64,000 nucleotides of DNA from Serratia marcescens (GCF_001902635.1 NZ_MJAO01000015.1:1-64000), one strand, 5' to 3'. Positions 8,417-17,880 are shown, counted from the stretch's first letter. A program made the numbers and translations. The notes: generated by a model from the sequence alone, not told the origin.

Positions 8417-8680
8417 ATGAAAAAATTGACGTTGAGAGAGATGACGGAAAGCGAGCAGCGTGAAGTCAAGACCGAGCTGGACAAGGCGCGCAAAAGCCAC
8501 GGCCGGCCGCTGACCAACGCCGAGCAGCACAAGGTCAAGGACGAGGTGGTGGCGCGCATCATGGCCGCCAGAGAAAAAATCGCCAAAGCGGAACGCGCGC
8601 AGCGCAAGGCCAACCGCTACCGGCCGAGCGGCGAAACCTTCAGCTGGACCGCCACCATCGGTTCCCGCCCACCGCGCTGA
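8417..8680 (+). CDS. yjbD: DUF3811 family protein, YjbD-like
   Basis: 87-residue, strongly basic and charged protein that resembles E. coli YjbD (DUF3811): the pattern EMTESEQREVKTELDKAR near the N-terminus, HGRPLTNAE in the middle and ETFSWTATIGSRPPR at the end all correspond. It is largely helical by appearance and has no signal peptide or membrane segment. Function unknown. A strong terminator follows immediately. Confidence 0.75.
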   Translation: MKKLTLREMTESEQREVKTELDKARKSHGRPLTNAEQHKVKDEVVARIMAAREKIAKAERAQRKANRYRPSGETFSWTATIGSRPPR

Positions 8681-8685
8681 GCGCA

Positions 8686-8716
8686 CAAAAATCCCCGCCG
8701 CCGCGGGGATTTTTGT
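8686..8716 (+). terminator. Rho-independent terminator after yjbD-like gene
   Basis: Inverted repeat ATCCCCG...CGGGGAT with a short GC loop, flanked by AAAAA on the left and TTTTTG on the right. It begins six bases after the stop codon. Confidence 0.85.
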
Positions 8717-9039
8717 TTATTAGCCAAACTCATCCTCCCTGACGAATCATGAATAACAATGTTATCAATCTGTTGTAAATTGACAGCCTGATGAAGAATA
8801 TTCATTATCACCCCACTTCCCCTTTTCACGAGACTGCCATGACCAACCCGCGCAACACTGACACACCGATTTCCCCGGCGTTGCCTGTTGGCGGTTTGGC
8901 GGCGGTTAAATCGAAGAAACAGACGCTCATTTGACCGGGGCGGGCTGTCCCGTCAGATGAGCTGACAGGACGGCATGCAACGCCCCGCCTTCAATTTTCT
9001 CATCTGGCTTCTCTGTCGGTCACACAGAAGGAACACTTT
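8717..9039 (+). other. Leader region of the dapA-like gene with long hairpin and mini-ORF
   Basis: This gap holds a possible 31-codon ORF (8839-8934, beginning MTNPRNTDTPISPALPVG) without a good ribosome site. Its stop lies inside an imperfect hairpin at 8925-8962 with arms GCTCAT-T-TGAC and GTCA-G-ATGAGC. The hairpin has no U-tract, so it is not a standard terminator. It could be a leader structure for the gene at 9040. No known riboswitch motif was recognised. Confidence 0.35.
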
Positions 9040-9924
9040 ATGGCCTCATTTTCCGGTATTTGGGTGGCGATGGTTACCCCTTTCAATCACAATGCCGTCG
9101 ATCTGCCGGCGGTTAAACGCCTGACGCGGCATCTGCTCGACGCCGGCGTCAACGGCCTGGTGGTGTGCGGCTCCACCGGCGAAGCCGCCGCGCTGAGTAA
9201 AGAAGAACAGCTGGCGGTGCTCGACGCGGTGCTGGAAGAGGCGCCCGCCCATCAGGTGGTGATGGGCCTGTCCGGCAATAACATGGCCGCCACGCTGCAG
9301 ATGCAGCAGGCCATTCAACTGCGCGACATCGCCGGCGTGCTGATCCCGGCACCTTACTATATCCGCCCTTCTCAGTGCGGCCTGATAGACTATTTCACCC
9401 AGTTGGCCGACGCGTCGACCGTGCCGGTGATCCTGTACAACATTCCGCAGCGCACCGGCATCGCCCTGGAGCTGGCCACGCTGCGCCATCTTGCGCGCCA
9501 CCCGCGCATCACCGCCATCAAGGACTGCGGCGGCAACCCTGACGCCACTATGGCGCTGATCGCCGACGGCGAAATCGACGTGATGACCGGGGAAGACAAT
9601 CTGATCCTCAGCACGCTGTGCCTCGGCGGCACCGGCGCCATCTCCGCCGCCGCGCATGTTCACCCGGAACGCTTCGTACAGCTGGTGCAGCAGGTCGCGG
9701 CCGGCGACCTGGCGGCCGCGCGCAGCAATTTCTATGCGCTGCTGCCGATGATCCACCAGATGTTCAGCTTCCCTAATCCGGCGCCGGTCAAGACGGTACT
9801 GGCTCAGCAGGGGCTGATCGCCAACGAACTGCGCTCGCCGATGCAGGTGGCACCGCAGGCGCTGCAACAGCAGATCGCCACGACGCTGGCGCGGCTGCAG
9901 CCCGCCGAGGCGGTCATCGGTTAA
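9040..9924 (+). CDS. DapA-family (4-hydroxy-tetrahydrodipicolinate synthase-like) aldolase
   Basis: 294-residue TIM-barrel aldolase of the DHDPS/N-acetylneuraminate lyase family. Lys161 (TAIKDCGG) is the expected Schiff-base lysine, Tyr133 and Arg138 (YNIPQRTG) match the E. coli DapA numbering, and PYYIRPSQ carries the subunit-bridging tyrosine. The first threonine of the catalytic GTTGES motif is serine here (GSTGEA). The genomic place is not that of E. coli dapA, so this is probably a paralogue; it may make the lysine precursor or act on a related 2-keto acid. It stands alone before gstA and follows AAGGAA. Confidence 0.85.
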   Translation: MASFSGIWVAMVTPFNHNAVDLPAVKRLTRHLLDAGVNGLVVCGSTGEAAALSKEEQLAVLDAVLEEAPAHQVVMGLSGNNMAATLQMQQAIQLRDIAGVLIPAPYYIRPSQCGLIDYFTQLADASTVPVILYNIPQRTGIALELATLRHLARHPRITAIKDCGGNPDATMALIADGEIDVMTGEDNLILSTLCLGGTGAISAAAHVHPERFVQLVQQVAAGDLAAARSNFYALLPMIHQMFSFPNPAPVKTVLAQQGLIANELRSPMQVAPQALQQQIATTLARLQPAEAVIG

Positions 9925-10016
9925 ATTTGTCGGCTAAACCGCTGTAATTTTGGCGTTATGGGACTAGGATGAGAGGTTAAGCATGCCCGACATTCGTCAC
10001 CTACAAGGAGCTTCCG

Positions 10017-10622
10017 ATGAAACTGTTCTATAAAGCCGGCGCCTGTTCGCTGTCCCCGCATATCGTGCTGCGCGAGGCAGGGCTGGATTTTACGGCGGAG
10101 AAGGTCGATCTGGCGCAGAAAAAAACCGAGAGCGGCGCCGACTATCTCACCATCAACCCTAAGGGACAGGTGCCGGCGCTGCTGCTGGATGACGGCAGCC
10201 TGCTGACCGAAGGCGTGGCGATCGTGCAATACCTGGCAGATCGCGTGCCGGATCGCAACCTGATCCCAACGTCGGGTACCCTGTCGCGCTACCACGCCAT
10301 TGAGTGGCTGAACTACATCGCCACCGAGGTGCACAAAGGCTTCAGCCCGCTGTTCAACCCGAAAACGCCCGATGAATACAAAGCCATCGCGCGCGCCAAG
10401 CTGGAGCAGCAGTTCAGTTACCTGGATTCTGTGCTGGCGAAGCAGCACTTCCTGTTGGGGAGCCGTTTCAGCGTAGCCGACGCCTATCTGTTCACCGTAC
10501 TGCGTTGGGCGTTCGCCTTGCAGTTCGATGTGCGCCAGCACGCCCATCTGGCGGCCTGGTTCGATCGCGTTGCGGCGCGCCCGGCGGTGGATGCGGCGCT
10601 GAACGCCGAAGGATTGAAGTAA
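10017..10622 (+). CDS. gstA: Glutathione S-transferase
   Basis: 201-residue beta-class glutathione transferase, close to E. coli GstA in length and sequence ([20 protein letters not shown] at the start, [14 protein letters not shown] near 45-58, [15 protein letters not shown] near 95-109). The beta-class active-site cysteine is Cys10. It conjugates glutathione to electrophiles in the cytosol. The start follows AAGGAG. It converges with pdxY, as in E. coli, and a shared hairpin lies between the two stops. Confidence 0.95.
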   Translation: MKLFYKAGACSLSPHIVLREAGLDFTAEKVDLAQKKTESGADYLTINPKGQVPALLLDDGSLLTEGVAIVQYLADRVPDRNLIPTSGTLSRYHAIEWLNYIATEVHKGFSPLFNPKTPDEYKAIARAKLEQQFSYLDSVLAKQHFLLGSRFSVADAYLFTVLRWAFALQFDVRQHAHLAAWFDRVAARPAVDAALNAEGLK

Positions 10623-10625
10623 CGG

Positions 10626-10656
10626 TTAGGCCCCGGCGGCTATCGCCGGGGCCTAA
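10626..10656. terminator. Bidirectional hairpin between gstA and pdxY
   Basis: A perfect 13-bp inverted repeat (TTAGGCCCCGGCG and its complement) around a 5-base loop, lying between two convergent genes. There is no long T-run on either side, but the stability and position fit a shared terminator. Confidence 0.65.
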
Positions 10657-10662
10657 TGCAGC

Positions 10663-11526
10663 TTACAGTTTTACCGCCCTGAACTCGCTGCGCGGCTGCA
10701 CGATCCGATCCTGCGCCGCCACCACCTGCAGTTCGTACTCACCCATCTCTTGCGTGGTCAGCATCACCTCGTACACGGCGGCGGTGACGTGTTCCAGCGC
10801 CTTATCCAGCGCTTCGCCCTTCAACAGATCCACCAACAGCAGACCGCTGGTCAAATCGCCGACGCCGACCGGCTGACGCGCCCCGAAGTCCACCAGCGGG
10901 CGGCTGATGTGCCAGGCCTCGTCCGCCGTCACCAGCAGCATTTCGAAACAGTCGGGGTGATAGCCGGCGCGGGCCAGGTGCTTGACCAGCACCAGCCGCG
11001 GCCCCTTGGCGATCAGCGCGCGGGCGGCCTGCACCGCGTCATCCACGTTGGCGACGGCCATCTGGCTCAGCATTTCCAGTTCCAGCAGGTTCGGCGCGAT
11101 CATGTCGCTGCACGGCAACGCCTGCCGACAATGGAACTCCGCCACGCCCGGCGCCACAATGCAGCCCTTCTCCGGATGGCCCATCACCGGATCGCAGAAA
11201 TACCAGGCGTTCGGATTGGCCTGTTTCACCTGGCGCACGATCTCCAGAATGTGGCCACCCTGCTCCGGGGAACCGATATAGCCGCTCAGCACCGCATCGC
11301 AGCGCTGCAGCTGATCGATATTGGCGATACCCTGAGCGATCTCGGTCAGGTGGCTGGCCGGCATGACGCAGCCGGTCCACTGGCCATATTGCGTATGATT
11401 GGAGAACTGCACCGTGTTCAGCGGCCAGACGTTGACGCCCATACGGCGCATCGGGAACTCCGCCGCACTGTTGCCGGCGTGACCAAACACCACGTGCGAC
11501 TGGATAGAAAGAATGTTTTTCATCAA
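10663..11526 (-). CDS. pdxY: Pyridoxal kinase PdxY
   Basis: 287-residue ribokinase-fold kinase that phosphorylates pyridoxal in the vitamin B6 salvage pathway. It matches E. coli PdxY along its whole length: [20 protein letters not shown] at the start, [14 protein letters not shown] near 118-131, and the C-terminal anion hole and catalytic base region [10 protein letters not shown] near 222-231. The MMKN start is kept because it is the same in E. coli. It lies downstream of tyrS on the same strand, with a terminator-like hairpin between, and pdxH lies upstream of tyrS, so B6 genes bracket tyrS. Confidence 0.96.
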   Translation of the reverse strand: MMKNILSIQSHVVFGHAGNSAAEFPMRRMGVNVWPLNTVQFSNHTQYGQWTGCVMPASHLTEIAQGIANIDQLQRCDAVLSGYIGSPEQGGHILEIVRQVKQANPNAWYFCDPVMGHPEKGCIVAPGVAEFHCRQALPCSDMIAPNLLELEMLSQMAVANVDDAVQAARALIAKGPRLVLVKHLARAGYHPDCFEMLLVTADEAWHISRPLVDFGARQPVGVGDLTSGLLLVDLLKGEALDKALEHVTAAVYEVMLTTQEMGEYELQVVAAQDRIVQPRSEFRAVKL

Positions 11527-11574
11527 CAGGACTCATTCGGAATACGGCAGCCGGAGGAAGTCGGCGGCTGCCCA

Positions 11575-11601
11575 AAAATAAAGGGGCCGCCTGGGCCCCT
11601 T
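11575..11601 (-). terminator. Terminator/attenuator between tyrS and pdxY
   Basis: On the minus strand an 8-bp stem AAGGGGCC/GGCCCCTT is followed by TATTTTT. It comes 16 bases after the tyrS stop and 50 bases before the pdxY start, so it would limit read-through from tyrS into pdxY. Confidence 0.7.
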
Positions 11602-11616
11602 ACCATTATTATTCGC

Positions 11617-12891
11617 TTACTGCCAATCCACCAGGCAGTAGTGTTTCTTGCCGCGGCGCAGCAGCGTATAGCGGCCGAACAGGCGGTCCGCGTCGCTGAA
11701 GCGGTATTCGGCGTCGGACTGTTTCTCGCCGTTGATGGTCACTGCATTGGAACCGATCATGGTGCGCGCCTGGCCGCGTGACGGCACCAGTTCGGCATTG
11801 ACCAGCGCCTGCTGCAGATCGGCATCGCCATCCAGTTTGATGGTCGGCATGCCGTCCTGCGCCAGCTGGGCGAAGTCCGCTTCGGTCATGTCGTGCAACG
11901 CGCCGGAGAACAGGCTCTGGGTGATGCGCTGAGCGGCCGCCAGGCCCTCTTCGCCGTGCACCATGCGGGTCACTTCTTCCGCCAGCACATACTGGGCGCG
12001 CGGCGCTTTGCCGCTGTTCTTGTCTTCTTCTTCCAGCGCGTTGATGTCTTCCAGGCTCATGAAGGTGAAGAACTTCAGGAAGCGGTAGACGTCGGCATCG
12101 GCGGTGTTGATCCAGAACTGGTAGAACTTGTACGGGCTGGTTTTTTCCGGCGCCAGCCAGACCGCGCCACCTTCGGTTTTACCGAACTTGGTGCCGTCAG
12201 CTTTGGTGATCAATGGCACGGTCAGGCCGAACACCTGCTTCTGGTGCTGGCGACGCGTCAGATCGATACCCGAGGTGATGTTGCCCCACTGGTCGGAGCC
12301 GCCGATCTGCAGCTCCACCTGGTGGCGGTTGTACAGCTCGGAGAAATCGAAGCCCTGCAGCAGGTTGTAGGAGAACTCGGTGAAGGAGATGCCGGAGTCG
12401 TCGCGGTTCAGGCGCTGCTTGACCGCTTCCTTGTTGATCATCTGGTTGACGGAGAAATGCTTGCCGATGTCACGCAGGAAGGTCAGCACGTTCATGCCGC
12501 CGAACCAGTCGTAGTTGTTGGCCGCGATGGCGCTGTTGCTGCCGCAGTCGAAATCGAGGAACGGAGAAACCTGTTTGCGGATTTTCTCCACCCACTCGTT
12601 CACCGTTTCGGTGGTGTTCAGCTTGCGTTCCGCCGCTTTGAAGCTCGGATCGCCGATCAGGCCGGTGGCGCCGCCCACCAGCGCTACCGGCTTGTGGCCG
12701 GCCAGCTGGAAGCGCTTCAGGCACAACAGAGGAACCAGATGGCCCAAATGCAAGCTGTCAGCGGTCGGATCGAAACCGCAATACAGTGCAATTGGCCCTT
12801 GCGCCAGTCGCTCCGCTAACGCTTCCTCATCCGTAACCTGGGCAACGAGGCCCCGCTCTTGCAGTTGTTTAATCAAGTTGCTGCTTGCCAT
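11617..12891 (-). CDS. tyrS: Tyrosyl-tRNA synthetase
   Basis: 424-residue class I aminoacyl-tRNA synthetase that charges tRNA-Tyr. The HIGH-type signature is in [15 protein letters not shown] (about 41-55), the KMSKS-type loop is KFGKTEGG (about 235-242), and an S4-like RNA-binding domain ends the protein. Residue-by-residue similarity to E. coli TyrS is very high. I use the [10 protein letters not shown] start as in E. coli rather than an upstream in-frame extension of 14 codons. It lies between pdxH and pdxY, the usual enterobacterial order. Confidence 0.98.
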   Translation of the reverse strand: MASSNLIKQLQERGLVAQVTDEEALAERLAQGPIALYCGFDPTADSLHLGHLVPLLCLKRFQLAGHKPVALVGGATGLIGDPSFKAAERKLNTTETVNEWVEKIRKQVSPFLDFDCGSNSAIAANNYDWFGGMNVLTFLRDIGKHFSVNQMINKEAVKQRLNRDDSGISFTEFSYNLLQGFDFSELYNRHQVELQIGGSDQWGNITSGIDLTRRQHQKQVFGLTVPLITKADGTKFGKTEGGAVWLAPEKTSPYKFYQFWINTADADVYRFLKFFTFMSLEDINALEEEDKNSGKAPRAQYVLAEEVTRMVHGEEGLAAAQRITQSLFSGALHDMTEADFAQLAQDGMPTIKLDGDADLQQALVNAELVPSRGQARTMIGSNAVTINGEKQSDAEYRFSDADRLFGRYTLLRRGKKHYCLVDWQ

Positions 12892-13029
12892 CAATGACTC
12901 CATGTATAAACGAATGCACCTTTGCCGGTACACGGCCTTTCGCCCAGTGGCGAAATAAAAATTCGGGATAGCGCATAGAATAAAGCGCCGGCGGCGTCAG
13001 CACCAGCGCTTAGAGGGGATTTTCCGTCT

Positions 13030-13683
13030 TCAGGGTGCCAGTCGGTCAATTTTCCAGTCATTCCCGTCCCGCTGATACAGGAAACGGTCATGCAGGCGAT
13101 GGGCACCGCCCTGCCAGAACTCGACGGAGTCGAATTTCACGCGGAATCCGCCCCAGAAACTCGGCAACGGCACTTCGCCCTGCCGGAACTTCTGCTTCAG
13201 CTCGAGGAATTTGCTTTCCAGCACGCCGCGTGCGGAAATGCGCGACGACTGCTGTGACACCCAGGCGCCGATCTGGCTGTCCTTCGGTCGGCTGTTGAAA
13301 TACTTCAGCACTTCGAGGGTCGACAGACGCTCTACCTGGCCGAGGAAAATCACCTGGCGATCGAGCATGTGCCAGGGGAACAGCAGGCTGATATGCGGGT
13401 TTTGCGCCAGCTGCTGCGCCTTGCGGCTGCCGAGGTTGGTGTAGAACACCAGCCCCTGGTCATCGAAATGCTTCAGCAACACGATGCGTTGATAAGGCTG
13501 CCCCTGTTCGTCGACCGTCGCGACGCACATGGCGGTCGGATCGGCCAGGCGCGCGTCGCAGGCCTGTTTCAGCCAGCGCTCGAACAGCGCGAGCGGATTG
13601 GCGGTCAGATCGTTGCGACGCAGGCCGCCTCGGGTGTATTCACGGCGCAGGTCCGCAACATCAAACTCATTCTTTTCAATCAT
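13030..13683 (-). CDS. pdxH: Pyridoxamine/pyridoxine 5'-phosphate oxidase
   Basis: 217-residue FMN-dependent oxidase that makes pyridoxal 5'-phosphate. Conserved stretches include [11 protein letters not shown] (about 13-23), [20 protein letters not shown] (about 63-82), [12 protein letters not shown] and the C-terminal [16 protein letters not shown] that binds substrate phosphate and FMN. Full-length compared with E. coli PdxH. It is upstream of tyrS and downstream of mliC on the same strand. Confidence 0.97.
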   Translation of the reverse strand: MIEKNEFDVADLRREYTRGGLRRNDLTANPLALFERWLKQACDARLADPTAMCVATVDEQGQPYQRIVLLKHFDDQGLVFYTNLGSRKAQQLAQNPHISLLFPWHMLDRQVIFLGQVERLSTLEVLKYFNSRPKDSQIGAWVSQQSSRISARGVLESKFLELKQKFRQGEVPLPSFWGGFRVKFDSVEFWQGGAHRLHDRFLYQRDGNDWKIDRLAP

Positions 13684-13772
13684 CTGGGTTATCGACCAAC
13701 TGAAAAAATCCGTTGTTACATTCTGCGCCTGCGGCGCCAGGAACTCAATCGCTCCGACGCCGACGCCGACCT

Positions 13773-14075
13773 TTACTCCGTCAGCACGCAGTCGCTCATC
13801 ACTACTTTGCCGTTGCGCTCAAGGTAAGCATTGCGGTCTTTCGACCAGAACGTGTACTTACCGTCACTGTATTTGGCACCGGTCAGCGCGAGCACCTGTT
13901 TCAGATGCAGCTGCTCGCCGTCCATCAGCAGGCTGACTTCGCTCGCCTTGCCGTCCAGCGCCACCGTCAGCGGCGTGGTGCCGCACTGATAGTGCATGGT
14001 CTGGCTGCTCTGCGGCAGAATGTAGCTGCAGCCGGACAGCGCCAGCGCGCCGGCGACGAAAATGACTTTTTTCAT
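13773..14075 (-). CDS. mliC: MliC-type lysozyme inhibitor lipoprotein
   Basis: 100-residue lipoprotein. The signal peptide ends in a lipobox, LALSGC, placing the lipidated cysteine at residue 16. The mature part is a MliC/PliC domain with paired cysteines (YQCGTTPL and the C-terminal SDCVL) and the [12 protein letters not shown] segment. Members of this family inhibit C-type lysozyme at the outer membrane. It stands between anmK and pdxH as in E. coli. Confidence 0.9.
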   Translation of the reverse strand: MKKVIFVAGALALSGCSYILPQSSQTMHYQCGTTPLTVALDGKASEVSLLMDGEQLHLKQVLALTGAKYSDGKYTFWSKDRNAYLERNGKVVMSDCVLTE

Positions 14076-14120
14076 GCTGTTGCTCCTTAGGGAAATCCTT
14101 CACCGGCTATCCTAACAGAG

Positions 14121-15242
14121 CTAACGCCCCCCCAATGGCAAAACCGGATAAATCCCACCCAGCACCGTTTCGCGGCTGGCGCCGGTCACCGACGGCAGGT
14201 TGCCGGCCTGGCCGGACAGCGTGCGAAACGCCAGCCAGGCAAAGGCCAGCGCTTCCATATCATCGCCGCTGACGCCGAAATCGTCGGTCAGCCCCACTTC
14301 CGTACCCGGCAGCAGCGCAGACAGGCGCGCCATCAGCAACGTATTGCGTGCCCCACCGCCGCACACCAGCAGGCGCTCACACCCGCCGGCCAACAGCACC
14401 TGTTCGCTGATGCTGACAGCGGTCAGCTCCGTCAGCGTAGCCTGCACGTCAACCGGCGCTATCCCCGGCAAACCGGCCAACTGACGTTCCAGCCAGGCGA
14501 TGTTGAAATACTCGCGGCCGGTGCTTTTCGGCGCCGGCAGCGCGAAGTAGGGATCGGCCAGCATCTGCTGCAGTAGCGGCAAGCAGACTCGCCCCTGCAT
14601 CGCCCAACCGCCGTCCTGATCGTAAGGCTGCGCGCGATGGCGCCATACCCAGGCGTCCATCAGCATGTTGCCCGGCCCGGTGTCGAAACCGCGCACCGGC
14701 GTACCGGGCAACAACAGTGAAAGGTTGGCGATGCCCCCAACGTTCAGCACCATGCGCCGCTCGACCGGGTGCCCCAGCAGGGCCTGATGAAACGCCGGCA
14801 CCAGCGGCGCGCCCTGCCCGCCGTAGGCCATGTCGCGCCGACGGAAATCGCCGACGGTGGTGATATTGGTCAGCGCGGCGATGCGATTGCTGTCGCCCAG
14901 CTGCATCGAGAAACGCGCGTCGCCTTCCGGCTCATGCCACACCGTCTGGCCGTGGCAACCGATGGCGGTAATGTGTTCCGCTTCGATGCCGGTTTGTTTC
15001 AGCAGGCCGAGCACCGCCTCTCCGAACAACGTGCCCAGCTGTGCGTCCAGCCGGCCGACGGCGGCCAGCGTAGTCTGCTGCCCCTGACACATGCCCAGAA
15101 TTTCTTTTTTCAGCGCGATCGGCATCGGATGGCTATAGCTGGCCTGCTGGGCCACCATGCGATCGTCGATCGCAGCCAATACCACATCGATTCCATCCAG
15201 ACTGGTGCCGGACATGACACCTATATAGCGGCCTGACTTCAT
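14121..15242 (-). CDS. anmK: Anhydro-N-acetylmuramic acid kinase
   Basis: 373-residue ASKHA-fold kinase that converts anhydroMurNAc from cell-wall turnover to MurNAc-6-phosphate. The nucleotide-binding motif is [15 protein letters not shown] (about 8-22), the metal/sugar region is [13 protein letters not shown] near 190, and [14 protein letters not shown] near 310 belongs to the second subdomain. I use the ATG preceded by GGAGG; an in-frame ATG five codons upstream is less well placed. Next to mliC and divergent from slyB. Confidence 0.96.
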   Translation of the reverse strand: MKSGRYIGVMSGTSLDGIDVVLAAIDDRMVAQQASYSHPMPIALKKEILGMCQGQQTTLAAVGRLDAQLGTLFGEAVLGLLKQTGIEAEHITAIGCHGQTVWHEPEGDARFSMQLGDSNRIAALTNITTVGDFRRRDMAYGGQGAPLVPAFHQALLGHPVERRMVLNVGGIANLSLLLPGTPVRGFDTGPGNMLMDAWVWRHRAQPYDQDGGWAMQGRVCLPLLQQMLADPYFALPAPKSTGREYFNIAWLERQLAGLPGIAPVDVQATLTELTAVSISEQVLLAGGCERLLVCGGGARNTLLMARLSALLPGTEVGLTDDFGVSGDDMEALAFAWLAFRTLSGQAGNLPSVTGASRETVLGGIYPVLPLGGR

Positions 15243-15607
15243 AGCAACATCCTCCAACCCGCGCGGTAAGCAAATTTTAATCCTGACAAATAAACCAGAA
15301 TTGCCGGATTAACGCCATGAATTATGATGCTTTTTTTACAGGCCGTGAGCCAGATACCGCGCCATGGCGCCGCTGTGACACATTTTATGTGTTAAACCGT
15401 GCCTTAACCGGCAACGGAATGCCGCCGAGGCTGTCATAAAGGTAAACCGCGGTTTATTATTGGTTGAACAGAGAAAAGTTAAGCTGCGTGCAGCGATGGA
15501 GCATGGTGATATGCCCCGCTTTCAGCCATACTTTATCCATCATTTTCACTGAATCTTGCCTGGTAAGCATGACCAGGTTATGGACTACTACCCATCAGGA
15601 GTTTTAT
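15243..15607. other. anmK-slyB divergent control region
   Basis: This 365-bp gap carries the promoters of anmK and slyB. The only clear element is the PhoP box annotated separately. A weak direct repeat (TGGTAAGC/CAGGTTATGG) lies just upstream of the slyB ribosome site. No coding frame with support was seen. Confidence 0.5.
15451..15467 (+). promoter_or_regulatory. PhoP box upstream of slyB
   Basis: GGTTTA, five bases, GGTTGA matches the PhoP direct repeat (T/G)GTTTA-N5-(T/G)GTTTA at 11 of 12 positions. A possible -10 hexamer (TAAGCT) begins 12 bp after the box, the spacing usual for PhoP-activated promoters. In E. coli and Salmonella slyB is a PhoP target. Confidence 0.75.
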
Positions 15608-16072
15608 ATGATCAAGCGTCTTCTCGTCGTTGCCGTTGCCGCCGTTACGCTGGCAGGGTGCGCCAATGAATCGATGTCCGGCGATGTTTATTCGTCCTCG
15701 CAGGCCAAGCAGGTGCAAACCGTTACCTACGGCACGCTGGTTTCCGTGCGTCCGGTGAAAATTCAGGGCGGTGAAGGCTCCAACACCATGGGGATGATCG
15801 GCGGCGCGGTAATTGGCGGGCTGCTGGGTAACACCGTCGGCGGCGGTACTGGCCGCACGCTGGCCACCGCAGCGGGCGCTATCGCCGGCGGCGCGGCAGG
15901 CAACAGCATCGGCGAAGTGGCCGGCCGCACCTCAGGCTATGAGCTGGAAATCAAAACCGATCAGAAAGAGAACATCGTTGTGGTGCAGAAAGCGGGCGAC
16001 ACCAAGTTCAGCCCTGGTCAGCGCGTGCGCATGGCGCGCATGGGCGACACCATCACCGTTTCTCCGCTGTAA
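15608..16072 (+). CDS. slyB: Outer-membrane lipoprotein SlyB
   Basis: 154-residue lipoprotein with lipobox LAGC (cysteine at residue 18), followed by a glycine-zipper region rich in GG/GA pairs (about 62-105, including GGAVIGGLLGNTVGGG) that forms two membrane-associated helices. The C-terminal part is a small beta domain. SlyB is a stress-induced lipoprotein that stabilises the outer membrane under PhoPQ control. The ATG follows an AGGAG ribosome site. Frame continues upstream but that part is the promoter region. Confidence 0.95.
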   Translation: MIKRLLVVAVAAVTLAGCANESMSGDVYSSSQAKQVQTVTYGTLVSVRPVKIQGGEGSNTMGMIGGAVIGGLLGNTVGGGTGRTLATAAGAIAGGAAGNSIGEVAGRTSGYELEIKTDQKENIVVVQKAGDTKFSPGQRVRMARMGDTITVSPL

Positions 16073-16088
16073 GTCGGCGCTAAACGGT

Positions 16089-16118
16089 AAACCGGAGGCA
16101 ATCGCCTCCGGTTTTATT
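16089..16118 (+). terminator. Rho-independent terminator after slyB
   Basis: An 11-bp stem (AAACCGGAGGC and its complement) around a 4-base loop, followed by TTATTT. It begins 16 bases after the slyB stop. Confidence 0.85.
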
Positions 16119-16161
16119 TCTGATGCTGTGAAACTGTAATCGTAGAAGAATAAGAATATTA

Positions 16162-16593
16162 TTATTTGTTCTGCAGTTCGGTGATATTTTGTTCTAACTT
16201 GCCAATCAGCCCTACCAACAGATGCACTTCGTCGGTGGAGATGCCGCTTAAAATCTCACTGCGTGTAGAGGTGATCACGCTGTCCACTTCCCTGATGATT
16301 GGATCGGCCGCATCGGTCAGCTTGATGCGCTTCGCTCGGCGGTCGTTGGCACAGGTGTGACGCGTAATCAGCCCTTTTTCCTCCAGTTGGTCCAACGTGC
16401 GAACCAGTGACGGTTGCTCGATACCGATCGCCTTCGCCAGCTGGATTTGCGACTGCTCCGGCGGTAAACGATTGATATTGTGCAAGGTGACCCAATGCGT
16501 TTGGGTCAGCTCCAACGGCTTGAGCCGATGATCGATGAGCGCGCGCCAAACACGAACTAATCGTGCTAAATCTGAACCTAATGTTGACTCCAC
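16162..16593 (-). CDS. slyA: MarR-family regulator SlyA
   Basis: 143-residue winged-helix dimeric regulator, nearly identical to enterobacterial SlyA in the DNA-binding region ([21 protein letters not shown] and the wing [12 protein letters not shown]). SlyA activates many genes by displacing H-NS and represses others; small aromatic compounds such as salicylate release it from DNA. The GTG start is preceded by AAGGAGG. It is divergent from ydhIJK, and the palindrome TTAGCATGCTAA just upstream suggests autoregulation. Confidence 0.96.
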   Translation of the reverse strand: MESTLGSDLARLVRVWRALIDHRLKPLELTQTHWVTLHNINRLPPEQSQIQLAKAIGIEQPSLVRTLDQLEEKGLITRHTCANDRRAKRIKLTDAADPIIREVDSVITSTRSEILSGISTDEVHLLVGLIGKLEQNITELQNK

Positions 16594-16609
16594 TTCCCCC
16601 TCCTTATAA

Positions 16610-16621
16610 TTAGCATGCTAA
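16610..16621. promoter_or_regulatory. SlyA operator
   Basis: TTAGCATGCTAA is a perfect 12-bp palindrome and matches the published SlyA site TTAGCAAGCTAA except at one centre base. It is 17 bp before the slyA start codon, so bound SlyA would block its own transcription. Confidence 0.75.
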
Positions 16622-16773
16622 CATTACCTCCCAGAGTTTACACTATTTTGGGTAACTCACATTAAAAACACAAATGTATATAATGTATATTGTGGAAATA
16701 GCCACTATTTTTAGCCGCTATTGTTTAATCGTTATGCAAATATTCAACATGTTCACCCTTAGGGATTGTTAAT

Positions 16774-17010
16774 GTGAATACATCGTGGTTACACACTTCA
16801 TCCCCCCTACCCGATTTGGTCTTGGGGGCATCGCTTTATTTTCCACCTATATTTAAAGCATTTTTGCTGGGCTTGGTCTTATGGCTGCTGATTCATCAGC
16901 TGCTGAGAGACTGGATTTATTCCGGCGAAATCTGGCACCCCATGTTGATGGACCTGTCCATTTTCGTTCTGACCGTCAGCGGTTCCCTATGGATTTTAGC
17001 GAGTTGGTAA
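16774..17010 (+). CDS. ydhI: DUF1656 membrane protein YdhI
   Basis: 78-residue small inner-membrane protein of the DUF1656 family (YdhI/AaeX type) with two membrane segments, about 27-45 and 58-76, after a family signature [19 protein letters not shown]. Proteins of this type are the small partner of HlyD-like plus FUSC-type efflux pumps. A GTG start is used. It is the first gene of a tight three-gene operon; ydhJ begins 3 bases after its stop. The operon is divergent from slyA. Confidence 0.9.
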   Translation: MNTSWLHTSSPLPDLVLGASLYFPPIFKAFLLGLVLWLLIHQLLRDWIYSGEIWHPMLMDLSIFVLTVSGSLWILASW

Positions 17011-17013
17011 CCC

Positions 17014-17877
17014 ATGCAGCATAAAACATTAAAATATTTTTCCACAGTGATCGTCTGCGCCATTGCCGTCTGCGCCGGATGGTGGCTATGGAATTATTAT
17101 ATGCAATCCCCGTGGACTCGTGACGGAAAAGTGCGCGCCGAACTCGTCAATATCACCCCAGAAGTTTCTGGAAGATTAGAGAAAATAAGCGCGAATGACA
17201 ATCAGTTCGTACCTGCGGGAAGTCTGATTTTTACCCTCGACCCTGTCCCCTATCAGATCGCGCTGGACAATGCTGAGGCCGCGGTGGCAAAAGCGCAATC
17301 CGATCTGGCCAAGGCGGACCACGAAGCCGCCCGCCGCCGCAGTTTGCCGCGCAACGTTATTTCCGCCGAGGATTTGGACGTGTCCAATTTAGCCGCCCAG
17401 GCAATGAAAGCGGCCTATAAAGCCGCGTTGGCCAACCTGGAACAGGCCAAATGGAATTTGAGCAAAACCAAAATTTATGCGCCGACCGACGGTTATATCA
17501 CCAACCTGCAGGCACGGGTCGGAAACTACGCCAATGCCGGCACGCCGTTGGTGGCGTTGGTGGACGTACACTCGTTTTATGTGCTTGGTTATTTCGAAGA
17601 AACCAAGTTGAAACATATAAAAGAAGGCAATAAAGCGGACATCGTTTTATATAACGGCAACACGCCGCTGCAGGGTGAAGTCGAGAGTATCGGCCGCGCC
17701 ATTTACGATCAGAGCGTCGACAGCAGCAACGATCTATTAATGGACGTCAAACCTAATGTTCCCTGGGTACGTTTGGCCCAGCGCGTACCGGTGCGGATAA
17801 AACTGCTTAACACGCCCGCCGATTTGACGCTGGTTGCCGGCACCACCTGCACCATTTCGATTCATCAGCAGGATTAA
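17014..17877 (+). CDS. ydhJ: HlyD-family periplasmic adaptor YdhJ
   Basis: 287-residue membrane-fusion protein. One N-terminal membrane anchor (about 6-27, VIVCAIAVCAGWWLWNYY) is followed by a biotinyl-lipoyl-like domain (VNITPEVSGRLEKI), a short alpha-helical hairpin (about 85-150) and a beta-barrel domain. It should link the inner-membrane FUSC protein encoded next to it to an outer-membrane channel. Second gene of the ydhIJK operon; the next start lies three bases beyond its stop. Confidence 0.92.
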   Translation: MQHKTLKYFSTVIVCAIAVCAGWWLWNYYMQSPWTRDGKVRAELVNITPEVSGRLEKISANDNQFVPAGSLIFTLDPVPYQIALDNAEAAVAKAQSDLAKADHEAARRRSLPRNVISAEDLDVSNLAAQAMKAAYKAALANLEQAKWNLSKTKIYAPTDGYITNLQARVGNYANAGTPLVALVDVHSFYVLGYFEETKLKHIKEGNKADIVLYNGNTPLQGEVESIGRAIYDQSVDSSNDLLMDVKPNVPWVRLAQRVPVRIKLLNTPADLTLVAGTTCTISIHQQD

Positions 17878-17880
17878 AGT

